In this document: positions 46,686 through 58,832 of the stretch, piece after piece
How positions within the stretch are numbered: the first letter of the stretch is position 1
How the letters are laid out: each line of letters begins with the position of its first letter
Assembly: GCA_964019055.1 (NCBI GenBank)
Contig: OZ025206.1
Coordinates: 1,551,001 to 1,615,000 of the forward strand
Direction: 5' to 3'
DNA: 64,000 nucleotides
From: Anthopleura xanthogrammica
Lineage: Eukaryota; Cnidaria; Anthozoa; Actiniaria; Actiniidae
The notes under the pieces: model-generated
Seen by the model: the letters and a program-made list of their open reading frames with translations, nothing else
What the model was told of the DNA's origin: nothing
Database searches by the model: none
Made by a program: the position numbers and the translations under genes

Positions 46686-48083
46686 CTAGCTCAAGCAGGT
46701 ATTCAAGTATCTAATACACATTTGTTCATATTTTTCAATTGGTTCAATAGGAAGATCTTTTACTTTTGCTTCATCATCCCAGTACCTCATTCTAAGAAGT
46801 GCTTTGTAAACAGGAAGTCTTTCAAATTCCTCTGCCTCTTCAGGTGTCATTGGACCTCCTTGATAAACTAGAGTTCCCTTGCTTGCTTCAGATAACTATT
46901 TCAGAACAAATAAAATGTAATGAATGTGAATTGAAAAAGGAGGGACGTAAGGGAAGAAAAAAGTGGATAAGGGGGAAGAAAGGAAAAAGAAAGGAAAAAG
47001 AAAGGGAGGGATCGAGAGGATACAAAGAATATAAAGAGGATGCAAAGAATATAAAGAGACAAGAGAGGGAGGTGAGTAAGGGGGGATGAATAGAAGTAGC
47101 CAATTTTTGCTGGCCATATTTCTCTCATTCATTCATTAAATGTAAACAAAGCACCACAGTTCTAAATTGCAGTGGCATAAGAGATGATAAAGAAAAAAAA
47201 TGTAAAACAATTATTTTGCGTATGAAAAAGTTAAGAATAAGATAATGTCTGGTGTTGGTGCAGGGATCATTCATTATTTATCAGGAAGTGAGTGGAGGAG
47301 AAAATTGCAAAAATGCATTTTTCCTCTTCCACCTCCCATTAGTATGCCTAATTTGTTTTTGGGACCCCCTGTTTATTCCAAACATTTCATACCACCAAAC
47401 TGGGAAGGGGAACTCCAATGTGAAAGGGGTGGGAATGCTTGTGTCGTACCTTTTAGGGGTTAATTTTCATTATTTGGTACCTTCTAGGGTGTTTAAATAA
47501 AAAACTAATGAAAATGTTGTAAAATTAGCATCATTTAACACCATTTAGGGGTGAAACTTGCGGATGTTATGACTACGAGAAAGAGAATTTTGGTACCTTT
47601 TTGGGGTCATTTTCAAATTTCCGAGGAGCATCGCAATCCTTCTATATATGGGAGTGCCCCCCGGGACCACCCATCCCCACCTCCGATAAATTTTGAACGG
47701 TCACAAATTCATCGTAGTACCTTATCATAATAGTCATCATACTTATAGACCAAGTAACGTTTAGCTTGCACATGTCCCCACACCATCTTCGTCACAGATT
47801 CCTGGAACCCAAGATCTTTTAGGTACTTTTCACCAACTAAATCGTGGTTCTGCACCCCAAGATCACCCATCCGAGGAAGACTTTGTTCCAGGCCAAGCAA
47901 ATGTCCAATGTCATGGAAAAAGACCCCGAGAATCACACCATCGGGGAATCCTTCCTTCTCGGCTAACATTGCACACTGTGTCATGTGTTCTATCTGTGTA
48001 ACATCCTCTCCGATATAGTTCTCTGAACCATATTTACGATAAAGATCAAAGATCTCCTTCGTTATTTCTGAAGACTTCTCCAT
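46686..48083 (-). CDS. PhnZ-type HD-domain oxygenase (2-amino-1-hydroxyethylphosphonate dioxygenase-like)
   Basis: Two minus-strand exons (48083-47721 and 46895-46686, phase 0 junction) give 190 residues, the length of bacterial PhnZ. PhnZ is a mixed-valent di-iron enzyme that cleaves 2-amino-1-hydroxyethylphosphonate to glycine and phosphate. All expected residues are visible: Tyr23 and Glu26 in YIGE (substrate-gating pair), metal ligands His33, His57-Asp58 and His61 in FFHDIGH, His80, His104 in WGHVQAKRYL, and Asp161 in RMRYWDD. Numbers are the same as or one off the bacterial enzyme. The start is the ATG before EKSSEITKE; an upstream in-frame ATG at 48134 would add 17 residues without homology. 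It lies divergent from a small membrane protein gene. Confidence 0.92.
47407..47662. mobile_element. MITE in the PhnZ-like intron
   Basis: Starts GGGGAACTCCAATGTGAAAG and ends TCTATATATGGGAGTGCCCC. It shares GTACCTTTTAGGGGTTAATT-type interior sequence with the element at 44153-44405, so both belong to one family in the introns of neighbouring genes. Confidence 0.8.
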
Positions 48084-48231
48084 TTTCTTGCGAAAGGAAT
48101 AAAGCGTGACAAATCGTGACAAATATTGCGTCACATCAAGATCATCTTTCTCGTCTTAGTCTTTCTCGACTTGTGAGAAACGCCTGTTAATTTTCATTCA
48201 AGTCGTTGCAAAGTTGACAGAGAATTTCAAA
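48084..48231. promoter_or_regulatory. Probable divergent promoter region
   Basis: Only 148 bp separate the start codons of the PhnZ-like gene (minus) and the small membrane protein gene (plus). No TATA box is evident. The spacing implies a shared bidirectional promoter; this is inferred from gene order only. Confidence 0.55.
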
Positions 48232-49325
48232 ATGGACTTCAAAAGTGAGTTTTCAAGGCTTGAACCAAGTTTGAGAATGCGAATAAAGCGTGTTTGTGCC
48301 ATATCAGGAGTTTGGTAAGTTATTTTAATTCAAAAAATGGGTTTTAAAACTCGTTTTGTGAGTCACTCAACCAAAAGGCGCGAACATGTTCCGGGACATG
48401 TTGGAGCCATGTCCACAACATGGGATGATGTTCTGCCTTTGAAATGTTTTTAAAAGTGCTGTAAAGTACCTAATATGATCAAAATTTCGACGAAGTTATA
48501 CGCTTAGATGGTCAAAGGATCCCATCCATGAAAATCTCACCCATATGCAAGCTAACCAGAGGATTTCATGTAAGATATGATCGTGTAGGATCCTGTTTAA
48601 GATCAAGATCCTGTAGGATCTTGAACAGGATCCTACAGGATTTTGAAACAAAATCCTAAGCAGTTGGTTAGTACTCAAGATCTTGGACTAGATTACTATA
48701 TTAGAATCCTAATATAGGAATCTAGCATGGCTAAGATTTACACCAGGGTTTTTAAGAGCCATTGAGGCAATATTTTTTTCTGTAATGAACAAGGGGATAG
48801 TTACTGTCTTATGGAAACCAAATGATGTTCAGGTGATTTGCACACTAATACACCATCTGTTACAGTTGTGATTAATGCTGAATCATACAATCCACCATCA
48901 TTTGTGTGTGGAGTTGCTATTTGGTTCTCTTCTTAGTGATGATTCATAAGGGATTTTCTCTGTGTTTTCCAGTTTTCCTCCCTCCGTAAATCAATATTTC
49001 CAAAGCCAAATTTTTATCATGTTCTCTATACTGTAGTTATACTCTTAAAAAAGGACAATTTAAACAAAAATCCAACACCTTGATCTCAGCAACCCTTTCC
49101 CTGTGAACTATTTTTTAGTCCAGTGCCAGTGCAATCCATTTTCCATCAGATACGATCCTATATTTGACGTCAACAATTACTTTTGTAAACAGGTCGGCTT
49201 TTATTCTTGGTAGTGCTGCAGTATTTTATTTCTCCAAACCTTATCTGGACAAGCGAAGAAAAGAAAGAGAAGCACTATTGGCCAGGAGCAAAGGTGACAA
49301 CAACAACAAACACAAGTATGTGTAA
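48232..49325 (+). CDS. Small single-pass membrane protein, function unknown
   Basis: Two exons (48232-48314 and 49193-49325, phase 2 junction) give 71 residues. The N-terminus is charged (MDFKSEFSRLEPSLRMRIKR), followed by one hydrophobic helix (about residues 22-43, containing SAFILGSAAVFYF), then a basic tail (KPYLDKRRKEREALLARSKG). This is the layout of small inner-mitochondrial or ER membrane proteins, but I do not recognise the family. A GTATGT donor-like site near the stop (at about 49316) leaves open an extra 3' exon and a longer C-terminus. Good splice signals and a head-to-head neighbour support a real gene. Confidence 0.65.
48584..48637. repeat. Hairpin repeat TGTAGGATCCTGTT
   Basis: The left arm TGTAGGATCCTGTTTAAGAT pairs with the right arm ATCTTGAACAGGATCCTACA (one mismatch) around a short spacer that itself contains ATCCTGTAGGAT. 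It sits in the intron of the small membrane protein gene. Confidence 0.85.
48930..49015 (+). mobile_element. 3' part of a SINE-like element
   Basis: Contains TTTTCTCTGTGTTTTCCAGT followed by TTTTCCTCCCTCCGTAAATC, the same tail domain as the SINE relics at 43570 and 55610. The tRNA head is missing or unrecognisable. Confidence 0.55.
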
Positions 49326-50108
49326 GGGGTTTGTGTTGCCATGGAAATATTAAATCATCACTTTACGAGTAGCTACTGGCATGGAGATTATGTATGAAGG
49401 TATGGATTATAGTACCTAGCTATTAATGTTACCATGGAAACCTGCTACTGTATATTTTATTTTGTGCAATATATATGGTATAGTATAGATGAATATGGAT
49501 TTCACATTCAAACATATTGGATTTATACAAGTGTCATGCTGTATATGAAAAGATTGGAAAGATCAATCCTTCACAAGAACCCAATGGAGATAAAGGTGCA
49601 TTACCTCATGAATTTGCAGGATGTTGCCATGGGAACACTGATATTTACTTTCATGAATAGTGGATTGTGATAATATCAGTTATATATGGAACTATATTTG
49701 AGTATGAAAGAAAGTATATTACCATGGAAACATTTATTTTGTTAAATCTTCTAAAATTTATAGGTTTCCTGTGGTAAGTACCACAGGAAGCCCAATAATA
49801 GAATAGACCAAACAACGATTTTATTTTTACTCCATAAGTATCTTGTCTTATATTGGAAACCCAAGTTTCAACAAATGGGACTTGGACCTGTGGCCTTTCA
49901 CACTTTTGTTGTACAAAACAGGTCTAGTAAACCTATAAAAAATAGACTCATTATGGTACTTGACAGCTTGGGCTTGATGTTTTCCTATTTCGAAACACAT
50001 CATTTTTTTGAGAGTAAGATTCTTTGTTCTCCAGCAAATTAAAAAAAATTCAAGAATATTTGTTCGGCTTCCTGTGTAAGAGCCCCAACTATTGTATGGC
50101 CACCTTTC

Positions 50109-50246
50109 AATAGACCCCTTGCAGCATGTTGGAATGCAGCTCAATTTAGAGGGCAAAACAAAAGAATTTCAATCTCCTGAGAATTTAAACCTATTGATTT
50201 GCACTTCAAATTGAGCTGCATTCCGGCGAGCTACAAGGGGTCTATT
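50109..50246. mobile_element. MITE with AATAGACCCCTTG ends
   Basis: Ends AATAGACCCCTTGCAGC and CTACAAGGGGTCTATT are inverted, with an inner pair GGAATGCAGCTCAATTT / AAATTGAGCTGCATTCC that is perfect. An eroded copy is at 22500. Confidence 0.85.
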
Positions 50247-50445
50247 GCAGTGCACGCCATACACGTTTAACTGCTGTCCAATGTCAACTTTCACCAAATC
50301 TCTGGTCATGCACATGCTTTCATTAAGTACCTTAGGTCTCAACCTGCTTTGAAGCAAAATGCTCAGGTGTTTATGTTTTAATGGAGACCTCAAAAGCCTG
50401 AGCCAATGCTCTTTGAGCATCTTGTTTCCCTAAGGGAAGGACATG

Positions 50446-50471
50446 TGTCTGAAATGGGAAAACGTTATGCC
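50446..50471. mobile_element. Isolated MITE end
   Basis: GTCTGAAATGGGAAAACGTT followed by ATGCC matches the ends of the elements at 11825 and 12501. No partner end was found nearby. Confidence 0.5.
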
Positions 50472-51983
50472 ATTTGGGTAATAAGTTTATATAATGATAT
50501 ACTTGCTTTGATTTGCTGCCGAATGCTTTGAACATTGTAAAATCATGTAACCCAAATAATGTTTTTTGGGGTGTTAAAAGTTTAGACAACTTAAATATAA
50601 ACTGCAAAAACAAATGATGATAATGATAATAATAAGCCCAAAGGTTGGCTGAAAGACTTTACTGACGTTTATTGTGATTACAATTGATTTTTAAGTCTCT
50701 TTTTTTCAGTATTGAGTATGGAACGAGCGAATATTTTGATCACAAAATACAGGGAAATGTATAGAGCGTTGTATGGTGTTGAGTAAATGACGTCACTGAC
50801 TTCTTTAAAAATTCGTAAAAATAAAATACTTCCCTTCGGAATATCAAGAAAAAACTTTAACCAGTGTTTATTAGACCCTTAGAGATTATTCTAGGAAAGT
50901 TTCAGCCGAATTAAATTTTGAACGATTTTCGTATTAGTCCCCCTTTAATGAATAAAAATATTACCGGTAACTTCAAAAAAAAATAAAAAATTATATTATA
51001 TTATTAATGATTAAAAACACTTTGTACCTACAGGTATATACATGTTACATGTATATACAACTGCTCTCAAATGCTCTAGAGCTCCCAGCGATTGTTTATA
51101 TCACAGTGTGGGAGACATGCGCACACATTTTTAATGTACATTCCTAGTATATTCTAGAATTCGGATGTGGAAGTATATTTCTATTACGTATCCTTGATGA
51201 TTAATTACTGTTGAATATAGAATGAGTATAAAAATTATTAATCCTTCCAGATGTCAGTCAGTTTGGAGGCTTGCTTAATTTTCTTTGGTCATCTAAGTGG
51301 ATAAAACACTCACTATCATAATAACTTTACTGCAGCAATAATTACAATTATGGCAAAAGTTATATTTTTAAGATAATTTAGTTTTTAAAATACCTCCTTT
51401 TCTTAAATATTCAGACATCTAGTCTAGGAAGTACTTTAACAGGTGTGTTTGCATATCATTAGTAGACATTACCCAGGTGATTTTAGAAAATCGTGTGCAC
51501 TGATTGGTCGAGAACTTCAGAATATTTCTACAGGTGAATAGAGGATTACGCACGCTTTGTTTGTTAATAGATACAAGATTCTTTTAAAATACAATAAATA
51601 GATATTTTAGAAATAAATTGATGTTTTTAAATATTCACCTGGGTAATGATACTAGAAACAGTTAATATTCACCTCGTTGTCAGTGATCATCAGTAAATAT
51701 TTACCTCACTACTCGAGTCCTCACACCTTGGGAAATATTCAGCAATAATCACCTTGACTTTGGTGAATAATTGTTGGTGAATAAAAGGTGAACTAGTCTA
51801 TTTGATTTGTGGTGGGATAGGGTTATTATTTCAGCTTTAGGAAAATTTTCAGTACAGGAATTGTGTAGAATTTTGAATTCTTTTTATCTTTTTTTTAAAT
51901 CTGAAGTTATCATAGGAACCATAACTAAATGTATCTCTGAGTAGTTGAGGTCTCATGTATTTTTGTTGTGGTGCATCATGGCA

Positions 51984-52160
51984 ATCGACCATTTTTGAGA
52001 TGCGCAAGCGCTTTCAAAAATATTGCAGGCACAGACAAGAAAAAGAGGTATTTTCGGGCAGCATCAATAGTGCGCACGATCTTGCCTGAAAATGCCTCTT
52101 TTTCATGTCTGCACCTGCGATGTTTTTGAAAGCGCTTGTGCATCTTGAAAATGGTCTATT
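51984..52160. mobile_element. 177-bp MITE with long inverted ends
   Basis: Inverted arms of about 80 bp begin TCGACCATTTTTGAGATGCG on the left and AATAGACCATTTTCAAGATG (read inward) on the right, continuing through CGCTTTCAAAAA and GAAAAAGAGG. It shares its outer ends with the larger palindromic element in PLC-beta intron 8. Confidence 0.88.
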
Positions 52161-54589
52161 AATATCTACTGTAAATTCTAATTGGAATATTAGTGGTCGA
52201 ATAGCTATTATGTAGAAGTGGCACTTGTAAATCCCATTTTTTTGTTTATTTATCTCGAAAATCTGTTATAACCTGTTATTAAGACCATAACGTGAAACAC
52301 CCTCAGGGCTAATCAACGTCAGGCCACTGATTGAGTCCTGGGAACATAGCAGAGCTGAAGCCTTCTATCTCTCTCACATAATTTACACATACACACACAC
52401 AGTGATCGATGCAAATTTTTTGGTATTTCTTCGTGAAATGACTACCCAACTGATGACTGTCTTTATTTGCATTCGAACATGGGTCTTGGTAAAATTTCTG
52501 ATCAACTGTTAGAACAAGTAAACACACCACTATTATATATTCCTCATTAGTCAATCTCTTAAGAATATTCTGACTTATATGACAAAGCTTATACTTGAAC
52601 CACTAAACATTATTATTACTGAGGTATATATTTGTCTGCCTCATCCTTAACCCTCAACCTAACCATATGTTTATCACACTTTACCACAAAAGATTTTGCT
52701 GGTAAAACTACATTTTTTGATTCTTTTGAAATGTTATCTCCTTGATTCTTCTAATGAGTAATAAATAAATATACTATATTGTTTTCTTTAACAAAAAAAG
52801 TATTTTGCATTGCGAATTTCTACCATGATTAATATTTGGTATTGTTACACCGAGAAAGAACTAAATTTTCTCAATAATATACCTAATAATCTGTTTGCAA
52901 GAAGCATTTTGACTTAAAATTGATTCAGAGATCTATAATCTCGATGGAATAGCATAATTAACACATTGATGCAAGTTTGACTTCTTAACGTCAAAGAGGA
53001 TGACCAGTTTGAATTAAACGATATAAATTAACAATATATTTAAAATGATCTTTCTTAGGTATTGAATTCTTAGCTTACTTTATTATTGATGAAATCAGAT
53101 GAATTCAATGGTCTAACTTATGTGTTAGGAATAATAATATCAATGAAAGTAATAATAGGTATAATTTTAATTTTTTATCCACCGTACTAATTGCTTTTAA
53201 TCAACATCAATTTCTAAAAATTCTTAATTTTCGGGATTTGTGTTTAGATTGAAAATTAGAAAGCATCTGTTCAATTTCGTTTTTTATATTTGACATTTTT
53301 AATTATCATCTTTCTAATTTAATCATCCAAATCTCAAATTTTCATTTTCAATCTAAAAAAAGAAGTACACATAGATTTTATCTCATAGATTACGTAAAAT
53401 GAAAAAGATTTGTCGTTTATTATTTACTGTTTCACATCCAGAGGTATTTTTTGTTTATTCATGTTTGTGAATTACGTGTAGTGCGATCTTTGACTCATTC
53501 ACACCTTTATTTCCTAAGTTCCATATTTTCTCATTCAAATACATTTTTTTGTAGAAATATTATTGAATCAAAAAATTCTTTAGATTCTTAAGCTTATCTA
53601 GACTGTGCAAGTGATTTCCAATAATTCCAGGTCCCTGTGTATATTATATATTGGTTTTCAAAGGCCTCAAATATAATTATTGAATTATTTTGTGGCTAAA
53701 AAACCAGCTTGTGCCATAGAACATTGATTTCACCCTTATTTTGACCCCTTAAATGAAATATTAAAAAAAAGATTGAAAAAAAATATTTTTCAATCAGCCC
53801 ATTTATAATGGGTATATTTTTTGATAAGTTTTTAGACCATACTGTTTTTTCTTTTCTTTCCTATTCAGCAATTATATGTTTTAATACATTCATAGTTCTG
53901 TAACCTGCAATGAAAATCTAATATTTATCAAGTATTTTTTAGACCCCCTGAATAGTTTTCCAAATTGTATGTCTCCTGTGATGGCTAGCTTTCAATTGTA
54001 CTAAATTTCCTCCACAGGACATGTGTGTTATTCTATATTCCCATAGATCCAGGAACATATGTTATAAAGAGTCATTTTTTTAATATTAATATTGCATTAT
54101 ATCAAGCTGTGCTTGAAATAAGGCAGTTTTTTTTATAAGCATACAGAGATTTATGAATCATTGATAAGGATAAAATAGTTTGAGTTTAAAATCAGTCCAT
54201 ACTTGAAAAAAAACTTTTTCGACAATTTCCAGAATATGGTATGACTTAATTCTAAAGGAAAATATAGAGGGCCATATAATAAGAATTGAAATAATTACGC
54301 TGTATTGTGATCTTTTAGTTAATCAGCCAAAAGATTTTTTATATTGCTGATGATTAACAATTTAGTTAGGTTTCTCAATTTTGAGCTTGTTATATGGCAC
54401 CATTTTTTACCATTTTATAATATTGGAATTTTTTATTACTTTTATTGATAAATTTTGAATTTCTTTCATGAACAGTTGGGAAAGAGGGAAATGAAAATGA
54501 AGAAAAATGAATAAAAGACAGAAATATCATCATAATTGGAGATCAATTATCGCCAATTATTATGATGATGATAAGATAAAAATAAAATA

Positions 54590-55190
54590 ATAATGATGAT
54601 AATAATAATCATGGGAAGTTCTTATATAGCACATTATATTTATGTCTCAATGGGCTTCACAATCTTGATGATAATTATGATGATGATGATCATAATAAAT
54701 AATAATAATAAGGAAAAATTAAATAATTATTTTAGTAATATTTATACTACTAATAAAAATAATGATGATAAATATAATAACAATAATAATTAATTTACAA
54801 AAAAGTTAAAGCAAGATGTCAGTAAGATGTCAATAATAATAGTAAAAAAAATGATGATGATCATGATAATAATGATGATTAATAATAATAATAAATAATA
54901 ATAATAAATAATAATAACAATAATAATAATAAATAAATAAAATATTCCTTTTAATATTACATGTAAATAGATATTTTTTAGTATTAATTCTTTTTTTTAG
55001 ATTCTATAAATCATTAGTATCTTTATTATTCTTCAAAATCACTGTTAATATTTTCGTGTATTTTTTACTATTGTCATTATTATTGTGAAATAAAGTTAAA
55101 TTATTATTTAAAAAAAAAATTATAATATTAATAAATAATAATAATAAATAATAATAATAAATAATAATAACAATAACAATAATAATAATA
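54590..55190. repeat. AAT/ATG-type simple repeats
   Basis: Interrupted runs of AATAATAAT and ATGATGATG over about 0.6 kb. Asn- or Ile-rich open frames in it are artefacts. Confidence 0.85.
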
Positions 55191-55609
55191 GTAATGTTAT
55201 ATTTCATAATGGTAATGACTTTAGATAATATTGACTCAAATAATGAACTCCTGTCCAACCAGCCGATAGAAGTGAGCGCAACATTGAACATTGATTCTAT
55301 TGCTTGGAAAAAAGCCTTTACAAGTAGACTTACCAGGGGAGGACGGGGGAAAGAGGGATCAACGAATGCAATCTTGATATAAATTTCGTTGTCATGGAAA
55401 CGTAATCCCCTTTCGCTCCTTTAACACGGAGGATTTCATATCCTTTACATGCCCTCGAGTGCCCAACAGCGTTTTAAGATTACAGTTTTTATTGAGTCGA
55501 TTTTGTCACGTCTGCGTTTGAAGATAGATTTTAAGGATTTTTTATAAATTCAACATTTTATCGATACTCTAAAACAACCTTTGGGCTGATCAAAGTCAGG
55601 GAATGACTA

Positions 55610-55690
55610 ACTCACATATCGAATTGGAATTTAGCTTGTTAAGTTTTGTGGAGGGAGGAAAACCAGAGAACCCGGGTAAAAGGTTTTATT
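55610..55690 (-). mobile_element. SINE-like tail fragment
   Basis: On the minus strand it carries ACCCGGGTTCTCTGGTTTTC followed by CTCCCTCCACAAAAC, the tail domain seen at 43570 and 48950. Confidence 0.55.
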
Positions 55691-56107
55691 TTTTACCTGT
55701 TTTTCATTTTTGTTCCAAAGCTGTGTCGCACTTAACCGATTTGTATAAATTCTTATAATTTTTCGGTTTTCAGACTACCCATTTTGAATTACGACTACGC
55801 TACGAGAACAATTGCAGTCCAAGAAAAAATATTTTCATGGATACCCATACAATTTTTTCTTTTTTTTTCTTCATTGTTTTTAATGAATTTACTTTTCAAG
55901 TTTCAGACGTGACTTCCTTTCGATGATAATTTTAAAAACAATTAGTTACGTAAGAAGATTATGAGTAATAGACTGCTAATGGGACTGGAATTCTCTATGG
56001 GAACAATCGTATTGGCTTTGCTGTCCTTTAAGCAAATGGAGTCATTCACTAATGTACAGGTGATAGATATGTCTGAGTGCAGAATTTTGAATTCTGATCA
56101 GATACCG

Positions 56108-56414
56108 TAAAATCTCGGTTATAAGCCTTGCCGGTTATAAGCCTTCCCTGTTATGAGCCTCCCCGGTTATAAGCCTCCCCGGTTATGAGCCCTCCCCCGG
56201 TTATAGGCCCACCTTTGGAATCTCGTGGTTATTTTGTTGATGCACATAAAAGATTGACTAGGAAAATAACGGAAATAATTAAAAGTTTCTTCTTTATCCT
56301 AAACTCTTTTTCCCCCCGGTTATATGCCCCCTGTTTATCAGGCCTCTGATCATAAACCCACAAAAAGAAGCCTTACGAATGAGCATGAGCCCAGGGCTTA
56401 TTACCGAGATTCTT
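56108..56414. mobile_element. Element with AATCTCGGTTATAAGCC ends
   Basis: The left end AAAATCTCGGTTATAAGCC is mirrored by GGGCTTATTACCGAGATTCT at the right. The left part holds several tandem copies of CGGTTATAAGCCT-like units. No coding capacity. Confidence 0.75.
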
Positions 56415-57305
56415 GGTTGTACTAGTAAGTTCTGTGAAGTTACAGGACTGCGCAACCAAGGTCATTAAGCCAAAACAAAATGAACAGCCAAAAGCACATC
56501 AATACGTGGAACACTTTACCGGGCCTAAGTCATTAGTTAAGTATTGATGGACGCCTTATCTAAATGAAGGCGCGTCGGGGCGTTACTTCACTATGTACTA
56601 AAACACTCTGTTTTTTCCTCGCCCAAGGCGGATATAATCTCAAATTCAGGAGTCAAATTTAATGTTTGATAGGATAATGCGTTAATCACTAGGCTTTTAA
56701 ACCAGGTCTTCAAAAAAAATTTGTTTAATTGTTTTTAAAAGTCATGGATAAATGACGATTGTTAATTTAGAGACCATCTTCATGGGCGGCCGAGCAAATA
56801 TAAAATCTTACATTTATTTCCGGGAGTTACTATTAGCTATTTATGCGCATTTGCGAGAAATTTCTAGAGTTTTGGAATCAAAAACGTTAAACGCGGTTAT
56901 TGACCGAATATAAACCGGAGTTTGTAACTGCGCATGACAGGAATGTCGACCGAAAAAATGGCCAGAAAATTTGTAAGCTCGTAAAGGCGCAATTACACGG
57001 AGCAACTTGTCTCGCCACGGCGTTGTGACACAAATTGCATGGAGCATTGCAGCGAGTAACATACAATACAATTTGGAAAATCTTGCGAGACAAGTTGCAG
57101 CAATCTTTGCGAAAAGTAGATTTCGTTTCTACTTTTGGCAACGATTGTGTCTCCGTTGCAACATGTAAAACCTTCTTGAAACTTGTGTTGCGAGACAAGT
57201 TGCAAAGGAAAGTTTCCTTGTTGCTGGATTTTTAATAATTTACGTGAAAAGAGCGCTTTCTACACTGTAAAATTGGAATATCGCGGAAAATTGGCCAACG
57301 CGTTG

Positions 57306-57570
57306 AAGGCGCGGTATTATGAGCAACAAAATTGTGCAACTTGTTGCGCAACATTGTTGCGTCGCTAAATGCAGAGCAAATGCTGCTCGTATTACCACCG
57401 CGCGCGCAACAAATTTTCTTTGTTGCAGACTGAGTAGAAAGAGCTTCCACTTCTGCAACAAAGTTCCGCAACAAAATTTTGTTGTTGCACGGGGTTGTCA
57501 ACGAGCCACATTCACTCTGCAGCTTGCAACGAGAAGTTGCACAATTTCGTTGCTCGTATTACCGCGCCTT
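57306..57570. mobile_element. 265-bp MITE with AAGGCGCGGTA ends
   Basis: Left AAGGCGCGGTATTATGAGCA and right mirror TGCTCGTATTACCGCGCCTT match closely; an inner pair AAATTGTGCAACTT / AAGTTGCACAATTT follows. The interior is packed with GTTGC/GCAAC words. A related eroded sequence lies just upstream (about 56986-57230). Confidence 0.82.
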
Positions 57571-58707
57571 TAGTTGCAACGCATTGAGTGTGATATTTTT
57601 TGTTGCATTACAACGAACGAGAGAAAATTGCTTTGTTTATCATGTCTCGCAAAACAGAGAGAAAAGAAAAGAATGTTCGAAAGTACTATTTTCTTCAACT
57701 TGTTGAAAGTTGCACGTGTGTACCAATAGTAATAAGAGACGCCGCAGTTTTTAGCTGCGAAATCTCAAATTGCATTTCTCCAACGCGAGAAAAAAGGCTG
57801 TATCGGCATCTTGATATAAAAGAAAAGCTGAGTGCTTATCTTTTCATCTTACTTTCACATCGTAATTCTCTCTAACTAACCAAATTAAAGCAATGCATTA
57901 GTGTTGCATACTTTTGATACGTGTCTGCCATTTTCCCGCCAATTTTCCTAACTTGCCAGACGCGTGGCGCGCTTTTCACCAGCATTGGTTTTCATGATAA
58001 CCAACTTGAATACATTTTAGTAAACGCCCATTTTTGCATTAAATTGGGGCGCCCCATCAGTTTTTGTCCTGGCACACTCCCACCTGCAACTAAGTACTTC
58101 CTTATGGGGGCGGTTAGTGATGGGGTAATTGAGGTAATGTTGAAGCTTCTGATTGGTTCGTCTGTTCCTCCGTCTAGCTGTCTCCTATATTTACCTCATT
58201 TTGAAATAGAGATGAAAATTTAGAATGGATATTTAATTTTGATTGGTAGTTCTTTTACTTTCGGGTATCTTCCTTTTGCAATTTATTTGAATGTGAAAGA
58301 CGTTATTGGTAGAGAATTAATGCCAGATGGTTTGGAATGGGAGCCTATTACGGCGTAATCATTTGTAAAAGACACAGATCCTAAGATATCCAAGTTTCAT
58401 TGATTCTATATAAAGAAAGGTTTGGTATATTTTTACCAATTATATTCAGGTGTCGTGCACTGCCGTAGTATCTTGAACCGGAAGGTTGTCATAAAAACGT
58501 TGGAGTCATGTCATTTAAACAACCGATCGACCCCTGCGAATAGACTATGGATGGCCAGGAAATTGACGGGGAATCTAGAGGAGAGAACGAATGAATGTAA
58601 AATAAACAAATAGATAAATAAACAAAGCAATAAACCCATAAATAAACTAAATAATAAATGAATAAATAGATAATTAAGATCCACAAGGCAGGAAAAGAGT
58701 CCACAGA

Positions 58708-58791
58708 AAGGAAGAAGGAAAGAAAGAAAGAAAAAGGAAGGAAGGAAGGAAGGAAGGAAGGAAGGAAGGAAGGAAGGAAGGAAGGAAGGAA

Positions 58792-58829
<38 letters not shown>

Positions 58830-58832
58830 AAA
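58708..58832. repeat. (GGAA)n / (GAAA)n microsatellite
   Basis: A GAAG/GGAA tetranucleotide run changing into GAAA units. The Phe/Leu/Pro/Ser frames on the minus strand are artefacts. Confidence 0.95.
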
